Assembly (NCBI GenBank): GCA_013339895.1
Contig: JABACO010000013.1
Coordinates: 4,203,823-4,267,822, forward strand
Direction: 5' to 3'
DNA length: 64,000 nt
From: Ephydatia muelleri
Lineage: Eukaryota > Porifera > Demospongiae > Spongillida > Spongillidae
The notes under the pieces were generated by a model. That model saw only the letters and a program-made list of their open reading frames with translations. It had not been told where the DNA came from and did no database searches. The translations under genes were made by a program, and so were the position numbers. The stretch's first letter is position 1. Each line of letters begins with the position of its first letter. Positions 1 to 11,402 of the stretch are shown here, one piece after another.

Positions 1-350
1 ACAAATCCCTCCTACCTTCTGTTGTCCTTGTTAAGGAATACAGCACACCAAAAACTGCCAAGATTTCTTCTTCAGTGGCCTTAGGGCATCCTACAGGCAA
101 GCAGTCTGAAGTCCAAGAAATTACATCTGGCAGCATTTGTGATGGAAGAGACAATTTCCAGTAGTCCAGAGGCGTCCTGTGTACCACTTCTACATCAATA
201 TGTGTGTACCAAACTCAGGTGAGGATCTCCAGTCTTCAACAATGCCATCTACTGCTTTCCATTGTACCCCATGACAAGATAAACTACTGCCATCACTGAC
301 GTCAACACTTTCTTGCTCGTGTGGTTCTTCAGTCGCCGAATGTGGGGAAC
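1..350 (-). pseudogene. PiggyBac-like transposase N-terminal fragment
   Basis: Read on the minus strand, positions 180 to 1 translate without a stop into a segment beginning R-T-P-L-D-Y-W and continuing through a glutamate-rich stretch (TEEEILAVFGVLYSL). This resembles the start of the PiggyBac (DDE_Tnp_1_7) transposase domain, where an RTPLDYF-like box is followed by a segment of the type EIxxFxGIxxLM. Upstream (about 190-350), in another frame, an acidic linker ends in a W-K-A-V-D-G-I-V-E-D-W-R stretch. A stop and a frame change near 185-190 separate the two parts, so the gene is broken. It runs off the left edge, so the catalytic aspartates cannot be seen. Family recognition is by pattern only. 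Confidence 0.5.
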
Positions 351-1120
351 TATTTACTATAGAAATGGCTGTAGGAATGGACGCTCAGCATAGCCACCTG
401 CTGCAGAGCTGTGCCGCCTAATACTGCGTGCGGAAAACGCCTTTGAAGTAGCGACTTCATCAAAATAAACGATGTATTTTATACTACGCCCTTTACCCTC
501 AATTCTCTGCACACCCCCGAGGAGTTCTTTTTCCTTAAAAAGCCTTCCTACCTCTGCTTTGCATTTTTGTTTCCTAATAGCTTAGCTGCATTGCATGTGA
601 CACGATCGCCAACAAAGAAAGGCATCGCGGTTTGAACACAAAAAAAGGGGCGTATTTTGTAATGTTTGCCGCCAAACAGCTATAAAAGCTGCCCTGTTTG
701 CTACGCTTCTCTGGCTTAAAATCCAACCATTTTAGAATAGTTTTAAGCGGCATGCCACATAGTACGTGTACAAATAAAATAAAAACGCGCTGACATCGAC
801 AACTCAAGTGTTTTATCGTTCCAAAAGTTCAGCGACTGAAGTCACTAATTAATGACTTAAGTCAAGATCAGTCAATCTATGATTAATCATGCAGTTTGCA
901 AATTATCGCATTCTTTAGCGTACGACTCACCATGGGGACAAATGCACACCAGAAAGAAATCTTCTTTTGAGTTGAATATGTAATGTTACATCTTGTTTAT
1001 GTACCAAAATAATGCATGCATGGTTTAATAAATGTCATTTCTGTAATGGTATTTACATGCCAAGTCAGCCTCACGTGATTAAAAATTCATGTGCATCAGT
1101 TGATGGGTATACATGTCCCG
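351..1120. other. No gene seen
   Basis: AT-rich sequence with only short ORFs without recognisable domains. A small palindromic TGACTTAAGTCA lies near 855. No splice-linked coding exons were found. Confidence 0.5.
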
Positions 1121-1125
1121 ATGTA

Positions 1126-1205
1126 AATCAACCGGTCGGCCTGTTACCAAACCGGACATCCGGCTGATTAACCGGGTAACTGGTTAATCAACAGGATGAC
1201 TTCTG
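1126..1205. repeat. Degenerate 20-bp tandem repeat, cluster 1
   Basis: About four head-to-tail units of a roughly 20-bp period (ATCAACCGGTCGGCCTGTTA and variants). The consensus implied by all clusters, ATCAACCGGACGTCCGGTTG, reads nearly the same on both strands. Further clusters lie at 2,390-2,530 and 3,323-3,346. Confidence 0.6.
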
Positions 1206-2389
1206 TCACGCATGCTAGTTGATTTTTTAGCACGTTGAGCACGTTGGTTTGTGTGATTGGCTATGGACAAAAGCAAAAAGAAGATATATTTGGACTACAT
1301 AAGTCAACATTTCCCGTGTTGTAATCAGGCAGAACTTTGCGGAGCTGTATATAGTGCTACATGAGGGAAACAAGAATCTCCCGATGCTTTGTTTCGGCAC
1401 TTGGTTAAGAAAATCGCTTTGCTCTTCTTGATATGCATGCCATCTGCAGGCATTCGAGATGTTCTTATTGTTGTATCGATGGAGGAAGAGAAGCAGGTAT
1501 TGATGAAGCGCGCCACAATCTACTATCTCGCATTAGTGTCAACACTGTAAGCATCTTGGAGCAGGTACACAACATAGACTGCTTATATGTAGGTGCCAAA
1601 AAGACGTTTGTCAAGGTTAGCCACAGTTTCTTAAATTAGGCAGTGAAATTCATAGTATTGTTCACACTTAGGTTCAAGCTCTCTACTCGCACATACCAAG
1701 AAGTGTCGTTGAGGTCAAGCTATGTGAACTATGCAGTCTACGAATTACTCAGAGAAACCATCACCTTTCAGACCTATTCTGGCAAATGGGTTCTTTTCTC
1801 ATGTTCAGGTAAAAATTAAGTTCTCATGTTTATTTTTAAGAATTGAATTCCCCTCCTCAGATTGACCTGATCGATATGAACACGTGATAATTACAAGTGG
1901 ATACTACACATTGTCCATGGATCACTGCATAGTTGAAATTCAACCTAGCGTACCCATTACCATCAAAAACCTCAAAAGAATGCTCTTCAGAAATGGGTTT
2001 TCCAATATTTGGTCTTCCCAGTATGTTGTTCAGTGATAATGGAAAGAGTTTGTTAACCATGCAGTTGATAAAAGAAATTGTTGGATCTTGGCAAGGAGCA
2101 GCGCAGCTGGTTAGTGGTCGACACGCCACCCCCAATCGCAAGGCTTATAACAAGCACACTACACCCTAGAAAGAATGTTGAGTGCAAAATTTACATGTGT
2201 AGAACGTTAAAAGCATGCCACTGGGTCAATGCAGTATTTGCTGTATATACTACTGTAATATCGTCATATCCTATAAATTGTAATCAAATAGTGTTGTACC
2301 AGGCCAGGAAGTGTGTTAACTGATGGTCAACCATGCATGCTGCCATTCCATTTCCACCGCGGCAGTTCCGTTGATGTTGTAAATCGCTT
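1206..2389. other. Interval between repeat clusters, no gene recognised
   Basis: Several ORFs of 60-95 codons occur on both strands, overlapping in antisense, and none shows a domain. The interval is bounded by two clusters of the 20-bp palindromic repeat, so it could be the body of a non-autonomous mobile element, but clear terminal inverted repeats and a target duplication were not found. Confidence 0.3.
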
Positions 2390-2530
2390 TCCCGTTAATC
2401 AACCTACAGTCAGGTTGATCAACCGGCCGTCCCGTTCATTAACAGGACGAGTCATTATTCTTAATACACAATTCTTAATGGTCAGCCGAAGGGCCCGTTG
2501 ATCATCCCATCGTCCGGTTGTTGTTTTGTT
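2390..2530. repeat. Degenerate 20-bp tandem repeat, cluster 2
   Basis: Units such as ATCAACCTACAGTCAGGTTG, ATCAACCGGCCGTCCCGTTC and a terminal GTCCGGTTG follow one another at about 20-bp spacing with some interruptions. Same family as the clusters at 1,126 and 3,323. Confidence 0.55.
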
Positions 2531-2638
2531 TTGTTTTTCAGGATTGCAAAAAAAAAGAAAGACCTGAATCAGAATATTAGTATAAATAAATAATGCAAAT
2601 CACATAATTTATCAGAATCACAGTACAATAAATGTACT

Positions 2639-3310
2639 TCAATGCATGATTAAGTAAAGAGTGGCCCCATCCTCAAAGCCAAGGCCACTCCTCCACTTTA
2701 CTCTGGAACCCCTTAGGCATAGGTTGGCTGCTCTGATGATAGCAAACAAAAGGCTTGCTCTGATGTAGCCACACGTTTGTGCATAAGACTTTTTCCATTT
2801 GCTTGCAACAACACATGTGGCCATTCTCTTAAGGAAGTGCTCTGCTTCCCGATGAAGAAGTCCATCAACTGATGTCACAAAGGGTATAAAAGTACCTTCC
2901 ACTGCTTGCTTGTAAATCCTCTGTTTGTCCTGAGCTCCCGATTCAAGAACCGATTCTGGTGAGCAACTGCTGTAGGATGGAGCATCTGTATCAATAATCT
3001 TGAAGTCAAATAGTGCCTCTGCTTGAGGTTGGCAAACGCCACGTACTCCCAAATCCAGCCTCAATCCTGAGACACCTGCTTGTATGTCAGCCTCTCTAAC
3101 AATTGGCTCTCTGACAACCTGTGTCCACACCTGTGCAGCAATATCTCCAATTCAATCTCTGATCTCTTTGTGTCTCTGGATAACTAGGCCACCAACCTTA
3201 CAGTCAAGAGCATGTTGCATTGTTAGTGAGGCTCCACAACCATCACACTTGGAAGGTAAGTCTGTCGATCACGCATATAGCGAACTGCCAACCCACCTCT
3301 AAATTGAGCT
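2639..3310 (-). pseudogene. Retroelement C-terminal fragment: CCHC finger plus endonuclease-like domain
   Basis: Minus-strand reading from 3,300 gives a zinc-knuckle motif (C-D-G-C-G, then H-A-L-D-C) followed by G-G-L-V-I-Q-R-H-K-E-I-R-D. This is the CCHC finger and RHNEIRD-type segment found before the restriction-like endonuclease domain of a retroelement family abundant in cnidarians and sponges. One stop codon lies just after IRD (near 3,150). The frame then continues for 163 codons with F-D-F-K-I, a G-T-F-I-P-F-V segment and a C-terminal C-L-R-G-S-R block, all in the family's usual order. No reverse transcriptase part is present upstream. It is a truncated, inactive copy lying between repeat clusters 2 and 3. 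Confidence 0.65.
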
Positions 3311-3322
3311 GGAGACAGGTCG

Positions 3323-3346
3323 TCCGGTTGATCAACCGGACAATTT
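3323..3346. repeat. 20-bp palindromic repeat, isolated unit
   Basis: Contains GTCCGGTTGATCAACCGGAC, a perfect 20-bp palindrome and the cleanest example of the family seen at 1,126 and 2,390. Confidence 0.6.
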
Positions 3347-3363
3347 GAGCATCCGTACAGAAC

Positions 3364-3989
3364 ATATGGGAAAGTTTCCGAGAAAAGGGACCTAGCGTGT
3401 ATTATAAAAAAGCATAATAAAAATGCCTTACGTTTGAAATGCTATAACTTCCGAAGGGTTAACGCTATCGTCTTCCTATTTTCAGCACTTCATATTACAC
3501 CATTTCTCTATGGTAAAATACTTTTTGGGATCTTGCACTTGCTTGATTCGCGCCAATGTAATAATCCCCGCCTCCCCATACATTGAGCGGAGCGCAATTT
3601 GCCCAAATCATTGGCGCGAAACGAGCGCGAAAATGTGCACGTAGTTTGTTCAACTGTATCTCCGTAACGGATTGCATAAAAATTAACGAACAGAACAAAT
3701 AGATACCTCTCCACCTACAAACCGAATTTGAAGCGATTTGATTACTCCTACAGAAATTTATGGCGGGTTTGAACCCGGTGGGGTATCGGACATCGCGATA
3801 CTGGCATGGAGCATGTTCAAGATCCCAAAATGTATTCTACCATAGAGAAATGGTGTAGTATGAAGTGCTGAAAATAGGAAGACGATAGCGTTAACCCTTC
3901 GGAAGTTATAGCATTTCAAACGTAAGGCATTTTTATTATGCTTTTTTATAATACACGCTAGGTCCCTTTTCTCGGAAACTTTCCCATAT
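3364..3989. mobile_element. Foldback/MITE element A with long terminal inverted repeats
   Basis: The left end (ATATGGGAAAGTTTCCGAGA, then AAAGGGACCTAGCG) recurs inverted at the right end as CGCTAGGTCCCTTTTCTCGG followed by AAACTTTCCCATAT. The inverted repeats run inward for about 165 bp, through the CTTCCGAAGGGTTAACGCTATCG and ATTTCTCTATGGTA segments. The interior holds short ORFs only. It is a shorter relative of element B at 32,463-33,277, with which it shares the right-arm order (GAACCC, GGGGTAT, GGAGCATG, AATAGGAAG, CATTTTTAT). Non-autonomous; the superfamily is not identified. Confidence 0.75.
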
Positions 3990-5048
3990 ATGTATGTATC
4001 TAGAACGGTTGTAGCGTTTGCATGTGCTCCGAAGAATATACCTTATTCATGCGCCATTTTGAATAATTATTGTCATATACCAGTCACTGGGCGTCTTGCA
4101 TTTTCGACGATTGACGGAGCTTGTTCATTCATTTATTCATAAGCTAAAAGCTTGTTTGCACGATGAAATGAGGGTTTTGAACAAAGTGTGGTCCATCGAT
4201 ATATAGACACTCACAGTCTGGACGAACGTTGTAAGTTTTGGTTTGTCATCGACTGCACTAACGCATTTTCGTTTAAATTTTTTTGTATCTGTTGCCCGGA
4301 CCACATATTCCGGAGTAAACTAGGACACTTTGCTCCGGAGCAACCTGTTCCCCTAGAACAAGTTACTTTGCAGTAAGCTACCCCCATCAGGAGTAAACCG
4401 TCCTTATACCCTTAACTCCCTTCCCGGACAATTTACTCCGGAGTTAGAACAATTCCATAGTAGTGTGCCGCAGGAGACAGTTTTCTTTCGCCGGATTGAT
4501 GTACCCTATGAGTTGAATATGGATTGCATTTAATTAATGCCAAAACTAGACTTCATAACACTTTTTGAACGCAAATTAATACATGTAGATCAAGAACAGA
4601 AATTAGTAAGAAACATGCAGTTTAAACTAAATCACAATTCAAATCAATTTGCACAAACACCTGCAATTTGTTTGCGTTAGGTACATGTGAAAGTACTTCA
4701 AACACAGTCAGATAATTGTAATTAACCATAAATTTTGACATCCAAAGCTAGGGGTCAGCCCCTAGTTTAACCCTGTTTCGGACCGCAGGACATTGAAGCA
4801 TATATATTATGTTTAAGGAAGTGACTGACTAAAGTCTGTAAATTGAGCTATACGTTTCATTGTATAGCTCAATTTACAAACTTTCAGTTGGCTTATCGGA
4901 GTTGATACTGAAATGTGTACAAGAAATAACAGATGGGCAGCATTGCTGGCTAAGTATAGTTTATTTTACAACGATAGCAAAGTTGCTCTGTTATTTTAAA
5001 AATATAATAAAATTGAACATTTGCGGTCTATACCTCACGTTTTTGGCT
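3990..5048. other. No gene seen; upstream region of the furin-like gene
   Basis: AT-rich intergenic DNA. Three CTCCGGAG-like palindromic words lie between 4,308 and 4,440, and a short inverted repeat of GAGCTATAC...AATTTAC type lies near 4,840-4,875. No coding signal was seen. Confidence 0.4.
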
Positions 5049-5056
5049 TATATATA
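5049..5056 (+). promoter_or_regulatory. Candidate TATA box of the furin-like gene
   Basis: TATATATA lies 63 bp upstream of the chosen start codon at 5,119, a distance compatible with a short 5' UTR. Prediction from sequence and spacing only. Confidence 0.35.
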
Positions 5057-5118
5057 GGCAAACGAATAAAGAACAGCTTGCGAAGCAGCAAAATTCAAAA
5101 ATAAAGACTACGAGAAAG

Positions 5119-8100
5119 ATGGTGATCGCAGTCAATATTGCTTTCTTTTCTTGCAGTGTGCAGTTGTACCTTGTTTGTGCAATGGAGCCGCTTACGTACA
5201 CCAACGAATGGGCGGTGAAGGTCAGCGGTGGATCAGACAGAGCCAACAAGATTGCCGCCAAACATGAATTTCAGAACCATGGACTAGTTAGGCAACAGTC
5301 TGAGTGTGCGAGCTGTTGTGGTAACGATGGTTTGTTCGTATTTTACACAGGTGGCAGGGTTAAGTGACGTGTACTTGTTTGGCTTTACGGATCATCCCGA
5401 CGGATCTACACCTTCACCCTTTACAGATAAAAGCACACGCCTTATCGCAGAAAACGGGGTAGGTGTCGTAAAGCATGCAAATACTTAGCAGGCGCACGTT
5501 GTAGCGCTCAAACACGCACAATTCTATATTTGAAAGGGCATGCATATTTTGTTAGTTGTATGTGCGTGCGCGCATGTGCAATATCAATTCCTATAGGTTC
5601 TTCATGTTTATCATGGCCTTTGATGATGCACATTGGTGCTGCACATTGGTGCCAGCTTGATGTATTTTCAATTTCTTCCTCTCAGAATCGTAACTGTCAC
5701 AAATGCAATTTCTTTTGTCCTTTTTCTTTGTACCACTCAAGCTTGCATAATCAAAGAGCACCTGCTTTGCTCTTCTTTATAAGCTAAACATGCAGTAAAA
5801 GCAAATGGCCTTGATGCTAAGTTGCGTGCAGTACTAACACAGATTAACTGATGTAGATCCTTACTATAGCCTGTCATCTGATAAGTGGACATGGCTTTAT
5901 TCAGGTCGACGAGAGTGAATAGTTCCGTCATTTTTGTCGTTGGTATAAAATATTTCTCCGCCGCTCTATGCTTCATCGCTCTACTTCCGACCATTAAAGC
6001 TAATCCCTATAGGAGATGGGTACATACATGCGCACTGTAGCATGGCGTCCTAGTGTCATTATGAGGTGTGGCATTGGCAATCAATTGATTTGTGCAGACG
6101 ATAAGGACGAAATGCAGGAGAGGTATACAGGTTTCATCACTGGTCCTTAGAAATTGCCGACAGAACATGGAGGGGTCGGCGGGTGTTTTTTCAATTGTAA
6201 TTGCCATTTTTCCTGGTCATCGGTAATGGTACCGGTATCCCTACGCTTCTTCTAATGAAATCAGTTTAATGGCAGGGATTGATGCTGTTGATATATATTG
6301 TCTCATGTGTGCACTATGCACTGACTCGACTGCCTACGTGTACCAACTGGCAGCATTATATTCAGTATTGCTGAACACTAAAATGCTGATCTCTAGCTAC
6401 GGTGTAAGACATCCCGATCGCCGCCACAAATCGAAGCTATAAACGTATTGGACTGGTACATGTATTAACGATATTACACACAGCATATCTAAATTAAGGG
6501 GCAGAATTTATGCGTTAGTGATTTGAATATATATAGCGGTACTAACTTTGTCATGTCCAGTGAGTCTAGATAACTAAATCTAACATTGTCTTGTAGCTCT
6601 TGGTTCAGATTGTTAGCATCCAAGTTTTATTTATTTATTTATTTTTTGTGGCGCGTGACTACGTAACAGCATATATTGTCAAAAAGGTGATGGTTCTCTT
6701 CTTCTTCTTCTCTAACTTCAACACAATGTACTCATTGATGATACGCATGATAGTCACTTCCGTACCTTAAGTTGCTGCTTGATAATAAGGATGCTGATTT
6801 TGAATTATTTTTTCATTTGAAAAAGACTTGATTCTATCCTACCATGTACATTATATGGTTACTACTGAGTCTCAGGTTCGTGTGTACTACTGGCGCGAAG
6901 GCCCGCGGAAATGATTTTCACTTAATCAAGTTGTCACATCTATTGCAGAGATAGTATGGCCAGGACGTACTACAGCTGTATATGCGTACTGCCCTCTTTC
7001 TCACATGCACATTCGTCAGCAATAAAGTGGATTTTTTAATATTGTTTCAATGTCGATTAAGTACCCTTATGACTTAAAATGTACTGCGTGAGCGATTTGT
7101 GCATGTATGCCGAATTCAGCAGCATGCATTAATGATACGGTATCACAAGCTAGTTCATGACCTTTGTACTAATCATTCTATACCTAATAATAACATTTTC
7201 TCAAGAATAATGTTTTTGATTGCTTAAAAGGTTGAGTTTGCAGAGCAGCAGTATCTGAGGATCCTTGAGACGAGGGCCTACACCACACCCACTGATCCCA
7301 ACTGGCCCAAGCAATGGCCATGGGTATGCAGATGCCTGGAGCCAATTATCTACAAGCTGTGATCTTTTGACTGCCACTTCTTTTTTTTAGCTCAACACAG
7401 GTAAAAATACAAATTCCACAACTATAGCCGGGCGTGACATCAACGTGCAGCCAGCATGGATCCAGGGCATCACAGGATGCAATGTGAATGTAGGAGTCGT
7501 GGATTCGGGTGCGTACTTAGTGTTATGGTAAACTAAAGACTACTTTGTTGTATAATTTATCCCTTAGGAGTGGAGTGCACTCATCCTGACCTCCTGAGCA
7601 ATTATGTCAGTACAGTGAAAAAAAACATATTTAAATGCATTTGATTTGTATTATGTCATCTTAGATAACTTCTCTTGGTTGGAACTATTTGGATGGGACC
7701 AGCAATCCCTTCCCAACTGACAAAGCTACAAAGGCACGTAACAGCCATGGGACTAGCTGTGCAGGAGAGATAGGAATGATGAAGAGCAACAATTACTGTG
7801 GAGCGGGAGTGGCGTACAATGCAGGCATCACAGGTACTTGCATAGATGTTCATCATGAAACCTATTTGCAGCAAGGCTAATGAATATTTTAAGCATGCAT
7901 AAAATATTTAAGCACTTCTAGGTACCTTTAATAGCTCCACTCTAGGAGACAATTACTCTACTTCCAGCTATGGCCTAATTCACTATTCAAAGAGATTACT
8001 ATTCGCTTGCAAAGAGATACACACAGTACATAGTTTAGGACGTGAGTCAGTTTTACAACATGCATGTGTAATCCAAAATACTTATTTAGAGCAAACTATT

Positions 8101-11100
8101 TTGTGCGAGTGGATCATTGCTAGTTTCTAGACTCAAATAATGAAAACAAAACATAACAAAACGTCAGTAGTGAGGGACATTGAGGGGTATGAAAAGGAGA
8201 TGGAACTGGAATAGATTAGGGAAGTGATCTTGAGGATAATTGTTAATCAGACTCCTCCCTTTAATCCCCACCCTCTTCCTTTCTATATCTTCCAATTTCT
8301 CATTTCATCCTATATCTTTCATATCTTGTATGATATTTTCTCACTAATTCTCATTGATCCTTAATCCTTCATTCCTCCTCCTCCTCCCTTTCAGCATCTT
8401 CTATTCAGTATCCTCCATTCTCTGCTTCATTTTTGTCTCACTAATGCTCTTCTTTTTTTTTTCATCCTCTGTCAACTTCTTCCCATTCTTTACTCTCCAT
8501 TTTCTTCCTCAGTTTCTATGTCCTCCATTATCTTTTCTATAATACTGTATACTCCTTTCTCTTCCTTTCCACATTCATCCTCCTAAAATGTTGTCCTTAT
8601 CCTCCTATTCTAATCCCTCCTCCTTTATCATTCCTACTTTTCCATATTTTTTTTTAAGTCTCTATGCTTCGCCTTTCTAACTTCTTTCTGCTGTCCAGTG
8701 GAACCAAACATATTGAAATGACTTCTACAGCAAACTTCGTATGCTTCAACTAATAAGTTTTTTACTCGGCTAGACTTATCAAACAAGGATGAAAAAAATT
8801 CTGCTAAAGCAAATTTGACATAACCTTAGTAATAAATTTCAAATAGACACCAGCATTTGAGACACAAACACTTTGGAATTATAATTGTAAAAGATATTGC
8901 CATATTGCTAAAACCCAGAAAACACACTGTTGGCTGAGTCCTTTCTGAAATAAATTTCTATATCATGTGGACAATGACAGATGGTTAATTTAAAAAAAAG
9001 TCATAAATACCAGCAATGGTCAAAAAATTCATTCAAACTTGAAAGTTATTTGCCATACGGATTGCCAATTGTATGTGCTTACATGAGCTGTGCAACCCAT
9101 GGGAACTAAACACACAGTAAACACTGATTGGAGGTCATACTGAAGCCATTTCATTATCTTAGCACTTGTGTAAATAAAAGCTTTCAGTGCCTTAATCAGT
9201 TGGTGAATGCAAATAAATGCATGTTGAACTGAGATGTCTTATTAAAATACTACACCGAAGAAAGAATGTGATTTCAAGGTAGAAAAGCGTTTACCTCTAT
9301 GTGCAAATAACTATTGCCAGTAGTCTCTCTAGCCCTGATATAAATGATCAGCACCAATGTGTGCCTTGTTCCTTCTCTCTGCACAAAAAAGCACTAGTAC
9401 ATGCATTTAATGTGCATGGATGTGTAAAACATTCCGTATTCTCTTGTATGCAGGCGTTCGTCTGATTGGGAATAAAGGAGTCACTGATATACAAATGGCT
9501 AATGCTCTGAGCCATCTGAACAATGATATTCATATTTACACTAATAGCTGGGGACCCAGGGATGATGGAATGACAGTGGCAGGGCCTGGAAGAGTACTTC
9601 AACTGGCACTCCAAAAAAATGCTGCTTCAGTTAGTTGGAAGTCAGGCACCTTGTTAAACTGACAAATCATTCAATGGGCTCGTTCTATAGGGTCGAGGTG
9701 GAAAAGGTTCCATCTTTGTATGGGCAGCTGGTAATGGAGGATACTCATATGATTCTTGTGCTGCAGATGGCTATGTGAACACCATCTATGCCATTGCCAT
9801 TGGGGCTGCATCAACCACTGGAGAACCTGCATTCTACGATGAGCCATGCTCAGGGAAAATGGCAGTGGCATTTGTAGACAATGCTGTTAAATCCCTCCGA
9901 GTGGTAATTTAATATGCACATGCTGCTCCGGCACATTTTTAAGTGTCTCCATCCCTGTCTCATCCATCCCCTTGTCTTATTCTTCAGAGTACCACCTCCA
10001 CATTTGGCATGTGCACTGATATGTTTAGTGGCACCAGCTCTGCCGCTCCACTGGTATCGGGAGCACTAGCATTGGTTCTGGAGGCAAAGTGGGTTTATTG
10101 ATGGTTGAGGCATCCGGTGTCTAAAATTTGAGATAGTCATTCATATTCATATCAATTTAGATGATAAATCATGTATATCTACATCATTTAATGATTCCAA
10201 AGATTTCTATTTGATATAAAAGGAATGGTGCAATGGCATGTAATGTAATAGGAGGGGGAAGAGAATTACCATCTCATTCTTCCTTAAACAGCCCAAACCT
10301 CACATGGAGAGATATCCAATACTTAATCGTGTACACTGCTAATCCAAACATCCTATCTTCTACTGGATGGGCAACAAATGGAGCAGGGAGACGTTTTCAT
10401 CTCAACTTTGGTTTTGGGGCAATTGATACTGAAGCCATGGTGACCAGAGCAAGACGTTGGATAACAGTACCAGCACAGATGACAAGCTCTGTATTCGTAG
10501 CAACCACAAGGTATAATTTTACCAAATCCTTAAGTAATCCTAACAGTACTTTTAGTAATAACGTATGCAGTACTGATCAACATTTTATTGTACTATCTAA
10601 CCTTGCAGTACAGTCAATGCACATTCAAATCGTGGTTACTCTATCATTTATACTGGTGCCATCCGCTACCTTGAGCATGTGGTGATCAGGACAACCCTCA
10701 CCATCAGTGGAGTGTCAGGTGACAGTAGTAGCACATCAAATCGTGGTGATATACGTCTCCAACTCATGTCTCCAAATGGAACCACCTCCACTCTCTTGCC
10801 TCATCGTTTGTATGACACTGTAGTAAATGACATCACTACAGGTGCTGCATACTTCAACTGGGCATTCAAGTCCCTTCATTTCTGGGGAGAGAGCCCAAAT
10901 GGTACATGGACCTTTACAATCACATATGCTGGAGCCTCTGGTGCAGTCACAGCCTCTGATACCACAGCTGTGTTTTATGGTACATCCCAGATACCACAGG
11001 CAGTGGCCAGTATTCCACCAGCATGTGACACAGCTTGTGCTCGTGGGTGTTTTGGTACGGGACCAAATGACTGTGACGTGTGTGCACCTGGGTACTACCG

Positions 11101-11311
11101 AGATGTCACCACCTTGACCTGTGCTCGGAGCTGTACCAGGGGAACAGCTGTGCATGGATACTGCTATAAGGCCTCAGATCCTGATCCAGTCTGTGCTAGA
11201 ACAAAGCCACGTAGCAATGCCCTTGGTACCTGTTCAGCTTCCTCTACAACACAGCTAATGGTTGATGGCGTAACAGTAATGGCTGCCACTATCTTTGTCA
11301 TTTATATGTGA
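5119..11311 (+). CDS. Furin-like proprotein convertase (subtilisin/kexin family S8B), 11 exons, 701 aa
   Basis: Exons: 5119-5286, 5351-5458, 7231-7323, 7391-7508, 7568-7605, 7665-7833, 9454-9629, 9691-9903, 9988-10088, 10292-10510, 10609-11311. All junctions are GT-AG, the phases agree, and the total is 2,106 nt. Domains in order: hydrophobic signal peptide (about 1-21), prodomain with YTNEWAV (about 27-115), S8 catalytic domain with Asp161 (VVDSG), His203 (NSHGTSCAG), oxyanion Asn305 (AAGNGG) and Ser378 (SGTSSAAP), P domain (about 470-600), one Cys-rich furin-type repeat, and a short hydrophobic C-terminus suggesting a GPI anchor or membrane tail. The family cleaves precursor proteins after basic residues in the secretory pathway. 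Odd points: the prodomain/catalytic junction reads LETRAYTTPTDP without the usual dibasic site, and the second Asp of the DDG box is Ser. A polypyrimidine-AG at 5,138-5,156 allows an alternative first exon with Met at 5,182. The gene is convergent with the aminopeptidase at 11,797. Confidence 0.9.
5459..7230 (+). other. Intron 2 of the furin-like gene
   Basis: A 1.77-kb intron, the longest of this gene. It contains a (TTTA)n tract near 6,628-6,647 and a CTT-rich tract near 6,693-6,715. Short ORFs inside carry no domain. Confidence 0.6.
7834..9453 (+). other. Intron 6 of the furin-like gene, with a polypyrimidine block
   Basis: A 1.62-kb intron. Positions about 8,255-8,680 are strikingly rich in C and T on the plus strand (repeated CCTCCTCC, CTTTC and TCATCC words). 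The rest is AT-rich without coding signal. Confidence 0.6.
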
Positions 11312-11396
11312 ACAGAAGATGCAATTACTAATTCGCAAAGAGAACTGTTAGTACAACTTGGAGTGAATGTTACTACAGTGTGCAGTTCTTTCATAA

Positions 11397-11402
11397 ATTA
11401 AA
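11397..11402 (+). terminator. Candidate polyadenylation signal (ATTAAA), furin-like gene
   Basis: ATTAAA lies 86 bp after the stop codon at 11,309-11,311. It is the commonest variant of AATAAA in animals, and no AATAAA is closer. Confidence 0.4.

Noticed and set aside
1433..2323. Overlapping ORFs of 60-95 codons on both strands
   Set aside because: No domains, antisense overlap, no splice-linked continuation; typical of chance ORFs.
10736..11155. 139-codon minus-strand ORF
   Set aside because: Antisense shadow of furin exon 11, whose plus-strand frame fits domains and splice phases.
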